DNA of 44,242 nucleotides from Bacteroidales bacterium. Its GTDB lineage: Bacteria; Bacteroidota; Bacteroidia; Bacteroidales; WCHB1-69. Where the stretch lies: assembly GCA_031253655.1 (NCBI GenBank), contig JAIRVY010000064.1, positions 1 through 44,242 on the forward strand. The letters are read 5' to 3'. The notes under the pieces are model-generated. The model was not told the DNA's origin, did no database searches, and saw nothing but the letters and a program-made list of their open reading frames with translations. A program made the position numbers and the translations under genes. This document shows positions 44,038 through 44,242 of this stretch, one piece after another. Each line of letters opens with the position of its first letter. The first letter of the stretch is position 1.

Positions 44038-44242
44038 ATGACTAAAGGAGGTTATGCTTACATTCTCACAAACAAAAATAAAACAACTCTTTATATTGGA
44101 GTAACTAACGAATTATGTAGAAGGATTTATCAACATAAAAATCATTTAATAAAGAATTCGTTTACATTTCGATATAATCTTGAATACTGTATTTATTATG
44201 AGTATTTTGAACATTTTGACTTGGCAATACATCGTGAGAAAG
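44038..44242 (+). CDS. GIY-YIG nuclease domain protein, partial
   Basis: The first 68 residues of a small nuclease-like protein cut by the window edge. GYAYILTNKNKTTLYIGVTNELCRRIYQHK shows the GIY-YIG hallmark: the YIL...YIG pair of strands and the arginine of the active site (CRR). The short UvrC-like form is common and often multicopy in Bacteroidota; its biological role is unclear. The start follows a 158-bp gene-free spacer in which I see no clear promoter box. Confidence 0.88.
   Translation, partial: MTKGGYAYILTNKNKTTLYIGVTNELCRRIYQHKNHLIKNSFTFRYNLEYCIYYEYFEHFDLAIHREK

Overview
The window looks like chromosomal DNA of an AT-rich member of the Bacteroidota, probably of the Bacteroidales type. 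The case rests on gene content and order (sigma-54 activator, LptE, TPR protein, SecG; FtsH, LUD protein, CdsA; fused glycogen synthase/phosphorylase; DUF4476 and DUF4340 proteins; methylmalonyl-CoA mutase; class II ribonucleotide reductase), on start codons without Shine-Dalgarno sequences, and on repeated TAnnTTTG-type -7 boxes a few tens of bases before start codons.

Layout. 1-990 is a gene-poor accessory-looking segment with a hypothetical gene, a long inverted repeat and a possible short RNA; it ends at an initiator tRNA gene (997-1068, minus). 1174-4860 holds a sigma-54 activator, lptE, a TPR-like gene, secG and sufS. 4948-10247 holds mutB, ridA, a TetR regulator, a DUF4340 protein and ribD. 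10324-20540 is on the minus strand: a broken endonuclease/exonuclease/phosphatase gene, an orphan peptide-type ABC permease, cdsA, a LUD gene, ftsH, a giant glycogen synthase-phosphorylase fusion and a small possibly frameshifted ORF after pepP. 20540-33585 holds pepP, an abnormal aroC, an acyl-activating/carrier/acyltransferase fusion, a DUF4476 protein, an orphan efflux adaptor, tdk, a C-terminally short ABC exporter, a C69 dipeptidase, folP and a cysteine-rich lipoprotein. 34021-43879 holds nrdJ, a purF lacking its nucleophilic cysteine codon, an S41 protease, atpE, atpB, rho and dedA. A GIY-YIG gene runs off the right edge.

Most of this is housekeeping metabolism, envelope and energy functions. 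The unusual biology is in the small repeats. First, a degenerate palindrome of about 28 bp (half-site TAGAGACGYGGC) lies inside four unrelated conserved genes (mutB, ribD, glgA/P, aroC). In three of them it is read in the same frame and gives nearly the same peptide ([27 protein letters not shown]); a fifth copy forms the ridA/tetR convergent junction. This resembles the in-frame palindromic elements known from Rickettsia. Second, at least ten sites carry tandem repeats with a strict 7-bp period but different unit sequences. They sit just before start codons or inside the coding part for N-termini and signal peptides (lptE, atpB, dedA, the broken nuclease gene).

Several genes near or at these repeats, and some elsewhere, look damaged or altered: aroC has lost catalytic residues and about 40 internal residues, purF lacks Cys1, the nuclease gene has an in-frame TAG before its catalytic SDH motif, dedA's start is out of frame, the ABC exporter stops early inside a heptamer array, and atpB-atpE stand apart from the rest of an ATP synthase operon. 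Gene decay, contingency switching and sequencing error are all possible explanations and are treated separately below.
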